A DNA stretch of 43,321 bases from JBDGYE01 sp039584255 (GTDB lineage: Bacteria; Gemmatimonadota; Gemmatimonadetes; Palauibacterales; Palauibacteraceae): NCBI GenBank assembly GCA_039584255.1, contig JBDGYE010000035.1, forward strand, positions 1 through 43,321, written 5' to 3'. Of this stretch, positions 1 to 6,939 are shown piece after piece. The stretch's first letter is position 1; each line of letters begins with the position of its first letter. The notes beneath the pieces are model-generated. The model ran no database searches and was not told the DNA's origin. It saw only the letters and a program-made list of their open reading frames with translations. The position numbers and the translations under genes are program-made.

Positions 1-462
1 TCGCTCGATGGGAAACCGTGAGCCCAGCGAGTCGAGCACGCCCACCAGGGGCCGTTCGATCTTCATGCACAGCGACGCCTCGTTGAGCGTGCCCCAGCTT
101 CCGGCGATCGCGATGACCGCCTCCGACGCTTTCACAACCAAGGCGTTGCGAGCTTCTCCGAGACCGGTCGGAACGGGAATCGACACGCCAGATGCGGCCA
201 TGCGGGGATCGTCCCCCGGGAGGAGGCCGAGCACCATGCCGCCCTCCGCGGCTGCCCCTTCCGCTGCCGCCTCCATGACACCGCTACCCCCACCACAGAC
301 CAGCAGAGCCTCGGCGCGGGCGACGCTCCGACCGACGGCATGAGCCGCGGCCCACGCAGCCGAATCGGCGGCCGCGGATCCGATGACGCCGATGCGCAGT
401 GGCCGTTTTGCCGCCACTGGCTCGGTCGCGCCGGGTTCCCGGTTGCCGGCCACATCGTTCAT
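1..462 (-). CDS. LOG-family (TIGR00725-like) Rossmann protein, C-terminus cut by window edge
   Basis: Read on the minus strand, 154 codons stay open to the window edge, so the C-terminus is missing. The protein begins MNDVAGNREPG and then has a SLOG/LOG-like Rossmann core: RIGVIGSAAAD near residue 22, a glycine-rich CGGGGSGVMEAAAEGA near residue 55, and AIAGSWGTLNEASLCMK near residue 125. The last matches the GGxGTxxE-type loop of the nucleotide-binding LOG superfamily, with S and N in place of the usual G and the Glu kept. The true LOG enzymes are cytokinin riboside-monophosphate phosphoribohydrolases, but the TIGR00725 branch has no settled function, so I give none. The ATG at 462 overlaps the glpK stop as ATGA, which fixes the start and implies cotranscription with glpK. 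Confidence 0.75.
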   Translation of the reverse strand, partial: MNDVAGNREPGATEPVAAKRPLRIGVIGSAAADSAAWAAAHAVGRSVARAEALLVCGGGSGVMEAAAEGAAAEGGMVLGLLPGDDPRMAASGVSIPVPTGLGEARNALVVKASEAVIAIAGSWGTLNEASLCMKIERPLVGVLDSLGSRFPIER

Positions 463-1976
463 GGCGATCTCGACCTCTCGGAAGCCCAGAACAGGGCCGT
501 CCGGACGGCGCGCTTCCATCCGGCCCGCCATCCGGCCATGTCCGCCATGCGCGAAGCGTCAGGCTCGAATACCCGCTCCGCTCCGTGAGCGGGCAGGAAG
601 CCCTCCGGCTCGGACCAGAACCCCGTGGCGACTCCTGCGAGCCCCGCGGCCCCGATCGCGGTGAGCTCCGCCGCCGCGGGCCTGTGGACCGGAGTCTGCA
701 GAAGGTCGGCCTGAAACTGCATGAGCCAATCGTTCCGCGCTGCCCCCCCGTCGGCACGGAAGGTTCCGAGAGATATGTCGGAAGGACCGAGCATCGCCTC
801 AAGCGCGTCGTCGACCGAGTACGCGATGGCCTCGAGGGCCGCTCGGACGATATGGGCCCTGCGCGTGCCGCGGCTGAGCCCCACCATGGTGCCCCTGGCC
901 CCGGCGGCCCAGTGCGGTGTGCCCAGACCGACCAGCGCTGGGACGAAGTAGGCTCCCTCCGTGGACGAAACCGATCGCGCCTGCTCCTCGGAGAGGGGCG
1001 CCGCGTCCAGGATCTGGATGCCGTCGCGGAGCCACTGTATCGCCGCCCCGGCGATCAGGACGGCACCTTCGTAGGCGAAAGCCCGCTCGCCCCGGGGTCC
1101 GCAGGCGACGGTGGTCAGGACCCCGGGCACCGGCGGACCGCGCGCCCCGCCGGTGTGGAGAAGAAGGAATGCCCCCGTTCCGTATGTGTTCTTCGCATCG
1201 CCCCTCGACCAACCCCCATGGCCGTACAGGGCCGCCTGCTGGTCGCCGGCCACGCCGGCCACCGGGATTTCCGCCCCAAGCACGTCAGGATCCGTCGTGC
1301 CGAAGTGGCCCGCGGAATCCCTGACCTCGGGCAGCATGCCCTCAGGGACTCCGAAGATCGCGCACAACTCCGGGTCCCAGTCTCCGTCGTCGAGGGAGTA
1401 AAGCAGCGTGCGTGACGCATTCGTGTGGTCGGTGGCGTGCGTTCCGCCACCGGTCAGTCTGAACAGCACCCAGCTGTCGACCGTGCCGAAGAGGAGCTCG
1501 CCCGACGCCGCTCGGTCTCGCCAGGCGGGGTTTCGCTCGAGTAGCCACTCGAGCTTGGTGGCCGAGAAGTAGGGATCCACCACGAGGCCGGTCCGGTCAC
1601 GGATCAGAGTTCCGGCGGGCGTTCCGCTCAGGGCCGCACAACGGTCCGTGGTCCTCCTGTCCTGCCAAACGATCGCCGGCCCCATGGGACGACCGGTCTC
1701 TCTTTCCCACACGACCGTGGTCTCACGCTGGTTGGTGATGCCGAGTCCCACCAGCTGGCCGGGCGTCAGATCCGCCGCGGCGAGGGCCCTCTCCACCGTC
1801 GACAGTACCGATCCCCAGATCTCCTCTGGGTCGTGCTCGACCAATCCCGGGCCGGGGAAGTACTGCGGGAACTCCTCGTAGGCCGAGCCCAGGATTCCCC
1901 CGTCTCGCCCCACCAGCAGCGCCCGACTTCCGGTGGTTCCCTGGTCGATGGCCAGAACGGCCACGGTACTGCTCAT
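459..1976 (-). CDS. glpK: glycerol kinase
   Basis: Glycerol kinase of the FGGY family, which makes sn-glycerol 3-phosphate from glycerol and ATP in the cytoplasm. The 505-residue length is normal. Visible marks are the N-terminal phosphate loop DQGTTGSRALL (residue 11 on), the substrate stretch ITNQRETTVVWERETG, VWQDRRT, DPYFSATKLEWLL, the catalytic-Asp segment AGDQQAALYG near residue 243, NTYGTGAFLL, and the C-terminal FRADGGAARNDWLMQFQADLL. No glpF or glpD lies in the window. The gene follows maf by 33 bases and its stop overlaps the next start (ATGA), so it is probably the third gene of a dtd-maf-glpK-LOG operon. Family assignment is secure. Related FGGY kinases act on other sugars, but the motifs fit glycerol best. 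Confidence 0.93.
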   Translation of the reverse strand: MSSTVAVLAIDQGTTGSRALLVGRDGGILGSAYEEFPQYFPGPGLVEHDPEEIWGSVLSTVERALAAADLTPGQLVGLGITNQRETTVVWERETGRPMGPAIVWQDRRTTDRCAALSGTPAGTLIRDRTGLVVDPYFSATKLEWLLERNPAWRDRAASGELLFGTVDSWVLFRLTGGGTHATDHTNASRTLLYSLDDGDWDPELCAIFGVPEGMLPEVRDSAGHFGTTDPDVLGAEIPVAGVAGDQQAALYGHGGWSRGDAKNTYGTGAFLLLHTGGARGPPVPGVLTTVACGPRGERAFAYEGAVLIAGAAIQWLRDGIQILDAAPLSEEQARSVSSTEGAYFVPALVGLGTPHWAAGARGTMVGLSRGTRRAHIVRAALEAIAYSVDDALEAMLGPSDISLGTFRADGGAARNDWLMQFQADLLQTPVHRPAAAELTAIGAAGLAGVATGFWSEPEGFLPAHGAERVFEPDASRMADMAGWRAGWKRAVRTALFWASERSRSP

Positions 1977-2009
1977 GGACGCGGCGACCTCGGGTTCATG
2001 TCCGGACCT

Positions 2010-2609
2010 TCACACCGCGACCAAGCAGCCATAGGCGTATCGGATGCCAAGACGCGACAGCAGAGTGAGGAGAAGCTGCACGGGAAGGCCCATAACGTTG
2101 AAGTACTCGCCCTCGATGCGCTCGACGAGCGCCGCACCGAGACCCTGGATTCCATACGCTCCGGCCTTGTCCAGCGGCTCGCCGGTGCCAACGTATTCCT
2201 CGCATTCCGGGCGAGCAAGCGAACGGAACCACACGGAAGTGCCAGCGACCCCACTCTCCGTTCGGTCGTCCAAGGCCAGGGCGAGACCGGTGTAGACCGC
2301 GTGCTCACGACCGCCCAGGCGCAGCAGCATCTCGACCGCAGCGTCGGTATCGGCGGGCTTACCCAGTATCTGGTCTCCCACTGCCACGACCGTGTCCGCC
2401 GCCACCACCAACTCCCCGGGTGCCAGGCTCACCGAAGAGAGCTTCTCCTCGGCCAACCGCTTGGCTGCCTCTGCCGGCGGCTCGCCTTCACGCACAGTCT
2501 CCTTTAGGGGCGGGATCCTCACCTCGAAGTCGAGCCCGAGCAGTCCCAGGATCTGTCTCCTCCGCGGAGAGCCCGAAGCGAGCACGAGGCGCGGCTCCTG
2601 ACGGCTCAT
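2010..2609 (-). CDS. maf: Maf-family nucleotide pyrophosphatase
   Basis: A 199-residue Maf/YhdE-type nucleoside triphosphate pyrophosphatase. The family hydrolyses dTTP/UTP or modified nucleotides to the monophosphate as house-cleaning enzymes, and overexpression can inhibit septum formation. Diagnostic segments are the N-terminal LVLASGSPRRRQIL (phosphate-binding SxSPRR), VVAADTVVAVGDQILGKP (catalytic Asp), the Thr/Gly-rich HAVYTGLAL, and DKAGAYGIQGLGA followed by GEYFNVMGLP. The chosen ATG at 2609 overlaps the dtd stop as ATGA and places the SxSPRR motif at the usual distance from the start. The frame is open further upstream, but only through the dtd gene. The C-terminus LLTLLSRLGIRYAYGCLVAV is slightly longer than usual. 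Confidence 0.93.
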   Translation of the reverse strand: MSRQEPRLVLASGSPRRRQILGLLGLDFEVRIPPLKETVREGEPPAEAAKRLAEEKLSSVSLAPGELVVAADTVVAVGDQILGKPADTDAAVEMLLRLGGREHAVYTGLALALDDRTESGVAGTSVWFRSLARPECEEYVGTGEPLDKAGAYGIQGLGAALVERIEGEYFNVMGLPVQLLLTLLSRLGIRYAYGCLVAV

Positions 2610-3043
2610 CTTTCGAGCATCAGGGTGACCGGTCCATCGTTCGTGAGCTGGACCGCCATCCGCGCTCCAAACTCTCCGCTGCCGACGGGGACCGGCCCGG
2701 TTCTGCAGATGTCGAGGAACTCCTGGTACAGCCGGCCCGCTTCCTCCGGCGTGGCCGCGGCGACGAACGAGGGACGCCTGCCCCGGGCAACGTCCCCGTA
2801 CAGCGTGAACTGCGAGACGATCAAGAGCTCGCCGCCCACCTCCCGGACGTCCAGGTTCATCCGTCCCTCTCCGTCGGGAAAGATCCGCAGGCTCCACAGC
2901 TTGCCGGCCATCCACTCCAACTCGGCCCTCCCATCACCCTCCGCGAATCCCACCAGGACCAGGAGCCCCTTCCCGATTGCCGCTAGCACTCTCCCCTCTG
3001 CCCGCACCGCTGCCTCCGACACTCGCTGGACCAATGCTCTCAT
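2606..3043 (-). CDS. dtd: D-aminoacyl-tRNA deacylase
   Basis: DTD removes D-amino acids (and glycine from tRNA-Ala) wrongly attached to tRNA. The length of 145 residues is typical. Both active-site signatures are present: SQFTLYGDV near residue 77 and the C-terminal NDGPVT near residue 136, the equivalent of the cross-subunit GP dipeptide loop that proofreads chirality. The N-terminus MRALVQRVSEAAV is the family's usual start. A strong ribosome site (GAGGAGG, 3052-3058) lies 8 bases before the ATG. It is the first gene of the dtd-maf-glpK-LOG operon. The long unusual leader region 3044-3680 lies directly upstream. Confidence 0.95.
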   Translation of the reverse strand: MRALVQRVSEAAVRAEGRVLAAIGKGLLVLVGFAEGDGRAELEWMAGKLWSLRIFPDGEGRMNLDVREVGGELLIVSQFTLYGDVARGRRPSFVAAATPEEAGRLYQEFLDICRTGPVPVGSGEFGARMAVQLTNDGPVTLMLER

Positions 3044-3095
3044 GGGCCAGACCTCCTCAAGCCGTCAAGCGCCCTCGCGCCACCTCCACCAGCTG

Positions 3096-3203
3096 CAATC
3101 CACAGTAGGTGGATAACCGGCTGCCCTGCCACTCGTCCACCGCTCGTCTTCATTGATCTCTCATTTCACACGTTTTCCACATATAATCCACAGTGTATCC
3201 ACA
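3096..3203. promoter_or_regulatory. cluster of DnaA-box-like sites, four phased at 11 bp
   Basis: Several 9-mers resemble the DnaA box TTATCCACA. On the plus strand these are CAATCCACA at 3096-3104, TTTTCCACA at 3173-3181, TAATCCACA at 3184-3192 and GTATCCACA at 3195-3203. On the minus strand, TTATCCACC lies at 3108-3116. The site at 3173 fits the relaxed consensus TTWTNCACA exactly. The sites at 3173, 3184 and 3195 each start 11 bases apart, and a weaker CATTTCACA at 3162 extends the series. Read on the minus strand this is four tandem 11-mers, each starting TGTG, so the sites sit on about the same face of the helix. They lie between the dtd start and an A/T palindrome. A DnaA-controlled promoter, a DnaA-titration site or a replication-origin element are all possible. 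Confidence 0.5.
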
Positions 3204-3206
3204 TTG

Positions 3207-3223
3207 GATTTTTTGAAAAAATC
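3207..3223. repeat. perfect A/T palindrome beside the DnaA-box-like array
   Basis: GATTTTTTGAAAAAATC is a perfect 8+1+8 palindrome three bases after the last DnaA-box-like 9-mer, in DNA that is otherwise very GC-rich. With the following base it matches the element at 3697-3714 at 15 of 18 positions. It could be an easily melted or bent element. Confidence 0.6.
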
Positions 3224-3389
3224 GTTATGCCTCTCTTCGGTCAGCTGGGAGCCGACGCCAGGTTCGGGCGGCGGCACGAGTTGCTGGAGATCGTGGCAGT
3301 CTTGGCGACAAGAACAGACGTATGCGTGGAGTCAGGGGTCGGCTGCGATCTCATCGGCGGCTGGACGCGCGTACACCGTACACAGGAGG

Positions 3390-3641
3390 TAGATGTACTC
3401 AGCCCCTGCTACTCCGAAGAGCGTCAGGGGCTGAGGAAGGATACTTTTTCCGCACCGAAGCGTTTCTCTTGGTCGGTTGCGCTCACCTTCCAAGACTCAA
3501 CGGGCCTGGTACCATCCACCCGGTCAGCTGTGTGACTTCCGGTCCTCGCGGGGAGTTCCTTCCCTCACACCGGGCCACCCGTTGTCGCATACTCGGTGAG
3601 GCGGCCTTCCGGACTCTGCCGGCGCCTCCCTCTCGGGCGCA
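3390..3641 (-). ncRNA. candidate structured RNA or long leader of the dtd operon
   Basis: A strong promoter at 3648-3675 should start a minus-strand transcript near 3641. No credible protein frame follows, but successive hairpins do. These include GCGCC/GGCGC within the first 25 bases; a stem CCTCAC(C)CG/CGGTGTGAGG; CTTGG-aa-GGT/ACC-ga-CCAAG, a stem with a purine internal loop; CGC-TTCGGT-GCG; and a perfect 11-bp stem CTCAGCCCCTG/CAGGGGCTGAG (3398-3408 with 3425-3435) with an inner CTC-CGAA-GAG. I do not recognise an RNA family. No U-rich terminator follows, so the transcript may run on about 350 bases through the DnaA-box-like array into dtd. Boundaries are approximate. Confidence 0.35.
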
Positions 3642-3647
3642 CTACCA

Positions 3648-3675
3648 AGTATACATTTTTTTGTTTTCGCGTCAA
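3648..3675 (-). promoter_or_regulatory. strong sigma-70-type promoter, minus strand
   Basis: On the minus strand the sequence reads TTGACG (3675-3670), a 16-base A-rich spacer, then TATACT (3653-3648), close to the vegetative consensus. It is the best promoter match seen in the window. It points away from the helicase gene into the non-coding region and toward dtd, with a predicted start near 3641. Confidence 0.65.
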
Positions 3676-3696
3676 CCCGCTGCAACGATTACTTCA

Positions 3697-3714
3697 TGTT
3701 TTTTAAAAAAATCG
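3697..3714. repeat. second A/T near-palindrome, near-copy of 3207-3224
   Basis: The run TGTTTTTTAAAAAAATCG has 15 of 18 bases in common with 3207-3224 and lies 490 bases away in the same orientation. The pair brackets the promoter and hairpin-rich segment. It lies between the helicase stop and the minus-strand promoter. Confidence 0.5.
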
Positions 3715-3824
3715 GTGACGATCTCCAGAGGCGGCGGGCTTTAGCGGCACCCAAACTTTTCAGGTGAAACGGTGAGGAACCGGATCGGCCACGACGCGGG
3801 CTCTCCCGAGAGCCGTCGATCGGC

Positions 3825-5798
3825 CTATGTACGAAGGAGAGTCTGGAACTGAGCCGCCAGGCGCACGCCGTCCACGACGACCCCCGACGCGCGAATGCGC
3901 TCCAACACCTGATTCAGCAGAGAGTCCGGAGCCAGAGCTGCCCGCAGGCTCTGCACTGCGCCCACCACCACCAGAAGATTCCGGCTGCGTGAGAGTGCCA
4001 CGTTGAGGAGCCGTGGGAAGTCCTCGTTCTTTCGCTCGTCCAGAAACCAGCTTCCGTGCGGTGGCGCGTCCACCGTATCCAGGATCATCACCGCCTTCTC
4101 CCGCCCCTGGAAGCGGTGGATCGTGCTGATCTCCAGGCCGCGGGGCGCCGCCTGGCCCAGGCGGCCTCTCACCGTGGTGGCCAACCGACGAGCCTGCAGC
4201 CTGTACGGCGTTACCAGGCCGACGTCCGCCGCGCCTTCTCTCGCCAGGAGCTCCAGAAGCTGCAGGATGACCTCTGCGTGCACTGGATTGCCCCTCGATC
4301 CCTCCGCCCGCTCAACCCGAGGCGAGAGCGAGGTCGTGTCCACGAGGCCCAGAGCAGGGCCCCCGTCCGCTCTCTCGGACACTTCCGGCGCGTCCGTGAG
4401 ACGGCCGCCGTAGAACAGGTCGCTCACCATGGACCGAATGGCGGGTCGCATCCGGTACTGCTCCACCAGCATGGAGCACAGGGCATCGTGAGGCGACGGC
4501 AGATCGCGACTTCCAGAATCGAGGCCGACGATTCCCGCTTCCCGGAACACGTCGCGCCTCAACCAGCGCCGTGCCCGGTCCGACCGTGACGCGACGACGG
4601 CCGGAAGCTGCTGAAAGTCGCCGACGGCGATGGCTCGCTCCCGAGCCAACGCGGCCGAGAACAGCACATAGGGCAGCGGAGCCGTGCTCGCTTCGTCAAT
4701 GATCAGCGATCGAAAGCGCTGTGAGGCAAGGTCGTCGCGGACGGTCAGGCGAGCGAAGGTAGTCAGGACGACGTCCGCGCGCCCGATTGCCCTGGCCGCG
4801 GCGCGTTGGAACTCGCCGGCCAGCCGGCCCAACCGTCCTAGTGCAGACGCGTCTGATGCATCGCGCGCCGCCGAGAGCAGCCTGCCGTACCGAGCGCGGA
4901 GGGAGGTCCGGTCGCCGTTCCGTCTCGGTAGCACGAGGAGCTCGTTCTCCAGGTCGGCCAGGGTCCGACCCAAACGGCTCGGTTGTCGCCGCTCGGCCCG
5001 CTCCACGGCGGCCTCGAGCGAAAGCTCCGCATCGCCCGTTGAGCTAAACTCCGCCCCGACCCGGACGACGCGGCCGGCCTCCACCGCTGACGGGCCCAGC
5101 ACCCGGGCGGCGCGATCGGCGGCCTCATCGACCGCCACATTGGTCATGGCCAGCACGAGCACCCTTCCGTCCGCGGCCAGCTCAGCCGCGGCGTACCCCA
5201 GAAGGCGGGTCTTCCCGGTGCCGGGTGGGCCCCAGACGAACTGCACGGCCGAGCCGATAAGTCTCAGAAGCGCCGCCTGCTGCGAGGGGTTCAGGTCCGC
5301 CGCTGCTGCCGGAAGCGGCTCCGCAACTCCGGTCGGGGGGAACTTTCGGCCGAGGAGCCGAAGGGCCGTCTCCGGGTGAAAGGCCTCGGGTTCGTCCGCC
5401 AGACCTTCGAGTCGACCGGCCAGTGTCTCCAGAAGCCAGCTGGGATCGAAGGCCAGTCGAGCGGGACCGGGATGGCGGCCCAACCAGTCACCGGCCGAGA
5501 TCCGGACCCGAGGCCCGTCGGCACGGAAGGCGGTCACGAAGCCCAGGCTCTCACCCGCCTCGCACTCGATCCGGACCGCGTCATCGGGTCGGATCAGGTA
5601 GCGACCGGGCGGAAGGTCCCAATCATAGAGTAGGGACGCACCGTCGGCATCCGCCTCCCGCCCTGAGCGGGCTGCGAGCGGCTCGGCGATTCCGCGTCGG
5701 GCAAGATCCTCACGGACCGCATCTACTTCGTCGTCCAAGGCTGCCAAGCAGCCGCTCACCAGGTCCTCTAGCGCGAGAAGCGACTCCGGATCAGTCAT
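3825..5798 (-). CDS. Superfamily 1 (Upf1/IGHMBP2-like) helicase, AAA domain protein
   Basis: A 657-residue SF1 helicase of the DNA2/NAM7/Upf1 type. Motifs appear in order: Walker A GPPGTGKTR near residue 191; motif Ia VLAMTNVAVDEAADRA; motif II IIDEAS near residue 366; motif III GDFQQLPAVV near residue 395; motif IV LVEQYRMRP; VTPYRLQARRL; motif V STIHRFQGREKAV; and motif VI LLNVALSRSRNLLVVVG. About 185 N-terminal residues form a poorly recognised region before the core. Family members unwind RNA or DNA 5' to 3', but the substrate here is unknown. The gene stands alone, divergent from the 5941 operon, with a long non-coding region downstream. A C-terminal nuclease domain, seen in some relatives, is absent. 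Confidence 0.9.
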   Translation of the reverse strand: MTDPESLLALEDLVSGCLAALDDEVDAVREDLARRGIAEPLAARSGREADADGASLLYDWDLPPGRYLIRPDDAVRIECEAGESLGFVTAFRADGPRVRISAGDWLGRHPGPARLAFDPSWLLETLAGRLEGLADEPEAFHPETALRLLGRKFPPTGVAEPLPAAAADLNPSQQAALLRLIGSAVQFVWGPPGTGKTRLLGYAAAELAADGRVLVLAMTNVAVDEAADRAARVLGPSAVEAGRVVRVGAEFSSTGDAELSLEAAVERAERRQPSRLGRTLADLENELLVLPRRNGDRTSLRARYGRLLSAARDASDASALGRLGRLAGEFQRAAARAIGRADVVLTTFARLTVRDDLASQRFRSLIIDEASTAPLPYVLFSAALARERAIAVGDFQQLPAVVASRSDRARRWLRRDVFREAGIVGLDSGSRDLPSPHDALCSMLVEQYRMRPAIRSMVSDLFYGGRLTDAPEVSERADGGPALGLVDTTSLSPRVERAEGSRGNPVHAEVILQLLELLAREGAADVGLVTPYRLQARRLATTVRGRLGQAAPRGLEISTIHRFQGREKAVMILDTVDAPPHGSWFLDERKNEDFPRLLNVALSRSRNLLVVVGAVQSLRAALAPDSLLNQVLERIRASGVVVDGVRLAAQFQTLLRT

Positions 5799-5865
5799 GG
5801 GTCAACAAGGTACATCGCCAACCTCGGGACGACACGGCTTCGGCGCGGTCGGGAGTCGGTGCTCC

Positions 5866-5894
5866 TTGAGCGACCGCGCGGGGGCGGCTACTCT
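5866..5894 (+). promoter_or_regulatory. candidate promoter for the methyltransferase-decarboxylase operon
   Basis: TTGAGC (5866-5871), a 17-base spacer and TACTCT (5889-5894) lie 47 bases before the GTG start at 5941. A short hairpin GCCGGC-gtc-GCCGGC follows at 5895-5909. In such GC-rich DNA the -10 is only a moderate match. Confidence 0.35.
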
Positions 5895-5940
5895 GCCGGC
5901 GTCGCCGGCAGGCGAAGAGCAGCGACGAAAGGAGACAGAA

Positions 5941-6939
5941 GTGCCCCGTCCGGAGGACACGCGAGCCTACCGCCGCCACGCCGAGTGGGCGCTGGCAGTC
6001 GCCACGGCGGTGGATCTTGGGCTCCTGGACGAGCTCGCCGAGCGGCCCGGCTCGGCGGAAGACCTGTCGGCCAGGCTGGGCTTCGAGCTGCGGGGGACGG
6101 CGGCCTTGTTGGGCGCCCTGGAAGTGATGGGGGTCGTCCGTCGGGAGGCCGAAGGGTACCGGCTCACCGGAAGCGGTCGCGGCCACTTCGTCGACGCCCA
6201 GACGCCGGACTACCAGGCGGACTCGCTCCGCAACTGGCTCAAGAACGTCCGGCGTTGGGCGATCGAGATGCCTGACGCGGTTCGCGGATCTCGTGCCGAC
6301 GGGCCGCGGGATCCTGCCCGTGGACCGCGCGACCCGGCGTCGTTGCCGGGATTCATGGCGGCCATGGCCAACAAGCCCCCAGACCTGGTGGAGTCGGTCG
6401 TCGAAGCGGTTCGGGAAGCGGCCCCGAAGGCGAGGACCCTTCTCGATCTGGGCGGGGGGCCTGGCACGTTCGCCCGCGCGTTCGCCCGAGGCGGGTTCTC
6501 GGTCACGCTGGTCGACCGGCCGGAGGTTCTCGAGTACGTCGGAGGTGCGTACGGGCTGGCCGAAGAACCGCGGATCGAGCTCTTGGGGGGCGACTTCCTG
6601 GAGGCGTTGCCTCAGGGCTCGTGGGACGTGGTCATGCTGGCGAACATCACCCACATCTACCCGAAGGAGACCAACGCGGCTCTCCTGAGACGGGCCGCCG
6701 GATGTGTATCGAGGAAAGGCGTTCTGGCGGTCCTCGACTTCGTGAAGGGAAAGTCGGATTTCGCGGCTTTGTTCGCCATCACGATGCTCCTCAACACCGA
6801 GGGCGGAGGAACGTACGACCTGGAACGCTACGAGCTGTGGCTGGAGGAGGCCGGGCTCGGTGACGTAAGGTGCGTCTCCGTCTCCGAGGACACCCAGCTG
6901 CTGATCGGCAGGCGGCCGGGAGCGGGAAGGTGGCGGTGA
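5941..6939 (+). CDS. SAM-dependent methyltransferase, O-methyltransferase (ASMT/COMT-like) family
   Basis: A 332-residue class I methyltransferase with the layout of small-molecule O-methyltransferases. It has an N-terminal winged-helix dimerisation domain (about residues 5-80, including VDLGLLDEL and GTAALLGALEVMGVV) and a C-terminal Rossmann domain. The SAM motif LLDLGGGPGTFARAFA lies near residue 165, followed by VTLVDRPEVLEY. LLGGDFLEALP and VVMLANITHIYP follow as later motifs. The frame is open back to 5797, but the GTG at 5941 has an AAAGGAG ribosome site 6 bases ahead and starts the recognisable domain. The stop overlaps the next gene's GTG (GTGA), so it is translationally coupled to the decarboxylase. 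The substrate is unknown. The pairing hints at an aromatic amine or its precursor. Confidence 0.85.
   Translation: MPRPEDTRAYRRHAEWALAVATAVDLGLLDELAERPGSAEDLSARLGFELRGTAALLGALEVMGVVRREAEGYRLTGSGRGHFVDAQTPDYQADSLRNWLKNVRRWAIEMPDAVRGSRADGPRDPARGPRDPASLPGFMAAMANKPPDLVESVVEAVREAAPKARTLLDLGGGPGTFARAFARGGFSVTLVDRPEVLEYVGGAYGLAEEPRIELLGGDFLEALPQGSWDVVMLANITHIYPKETNAALLRRAAGCVSRKGVLAVLDFVKGKSDFAALFAITMLLNTEGGGTYDLERYELWLEEAGLGDVRCVSVSEDTQLLIGRRPGAGRWR

Noticed and set aside
399..1415. 338-codon plus-strand frame opposite glpK
   Set aside because: Arg/Pro-rich mirror frame with no domain, fully antisense to a clear glycerol kinase.
2610..2915. Longer N-terminus for maf
   Set aside because: The extension runs through dtd in another frame and has no Maf homology; the ATGA overlap start at 2609 is better.
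3227..3535. 102-codon plus-strand open frame in the non-coding region
   Set aside because: No ribosome site before its ATG, no recognisable domain, and it lies antisense to the hairpin-rich transcript.
3398..3641. Resemblance to SRP RNA (a GTCCGGAAGG stretch) or RNase P RNA
   Set aside because: The conserved GAAGCAGC side of the SRP loop and the RNase P core sequences are missing, so I leave the RNA unassigned.
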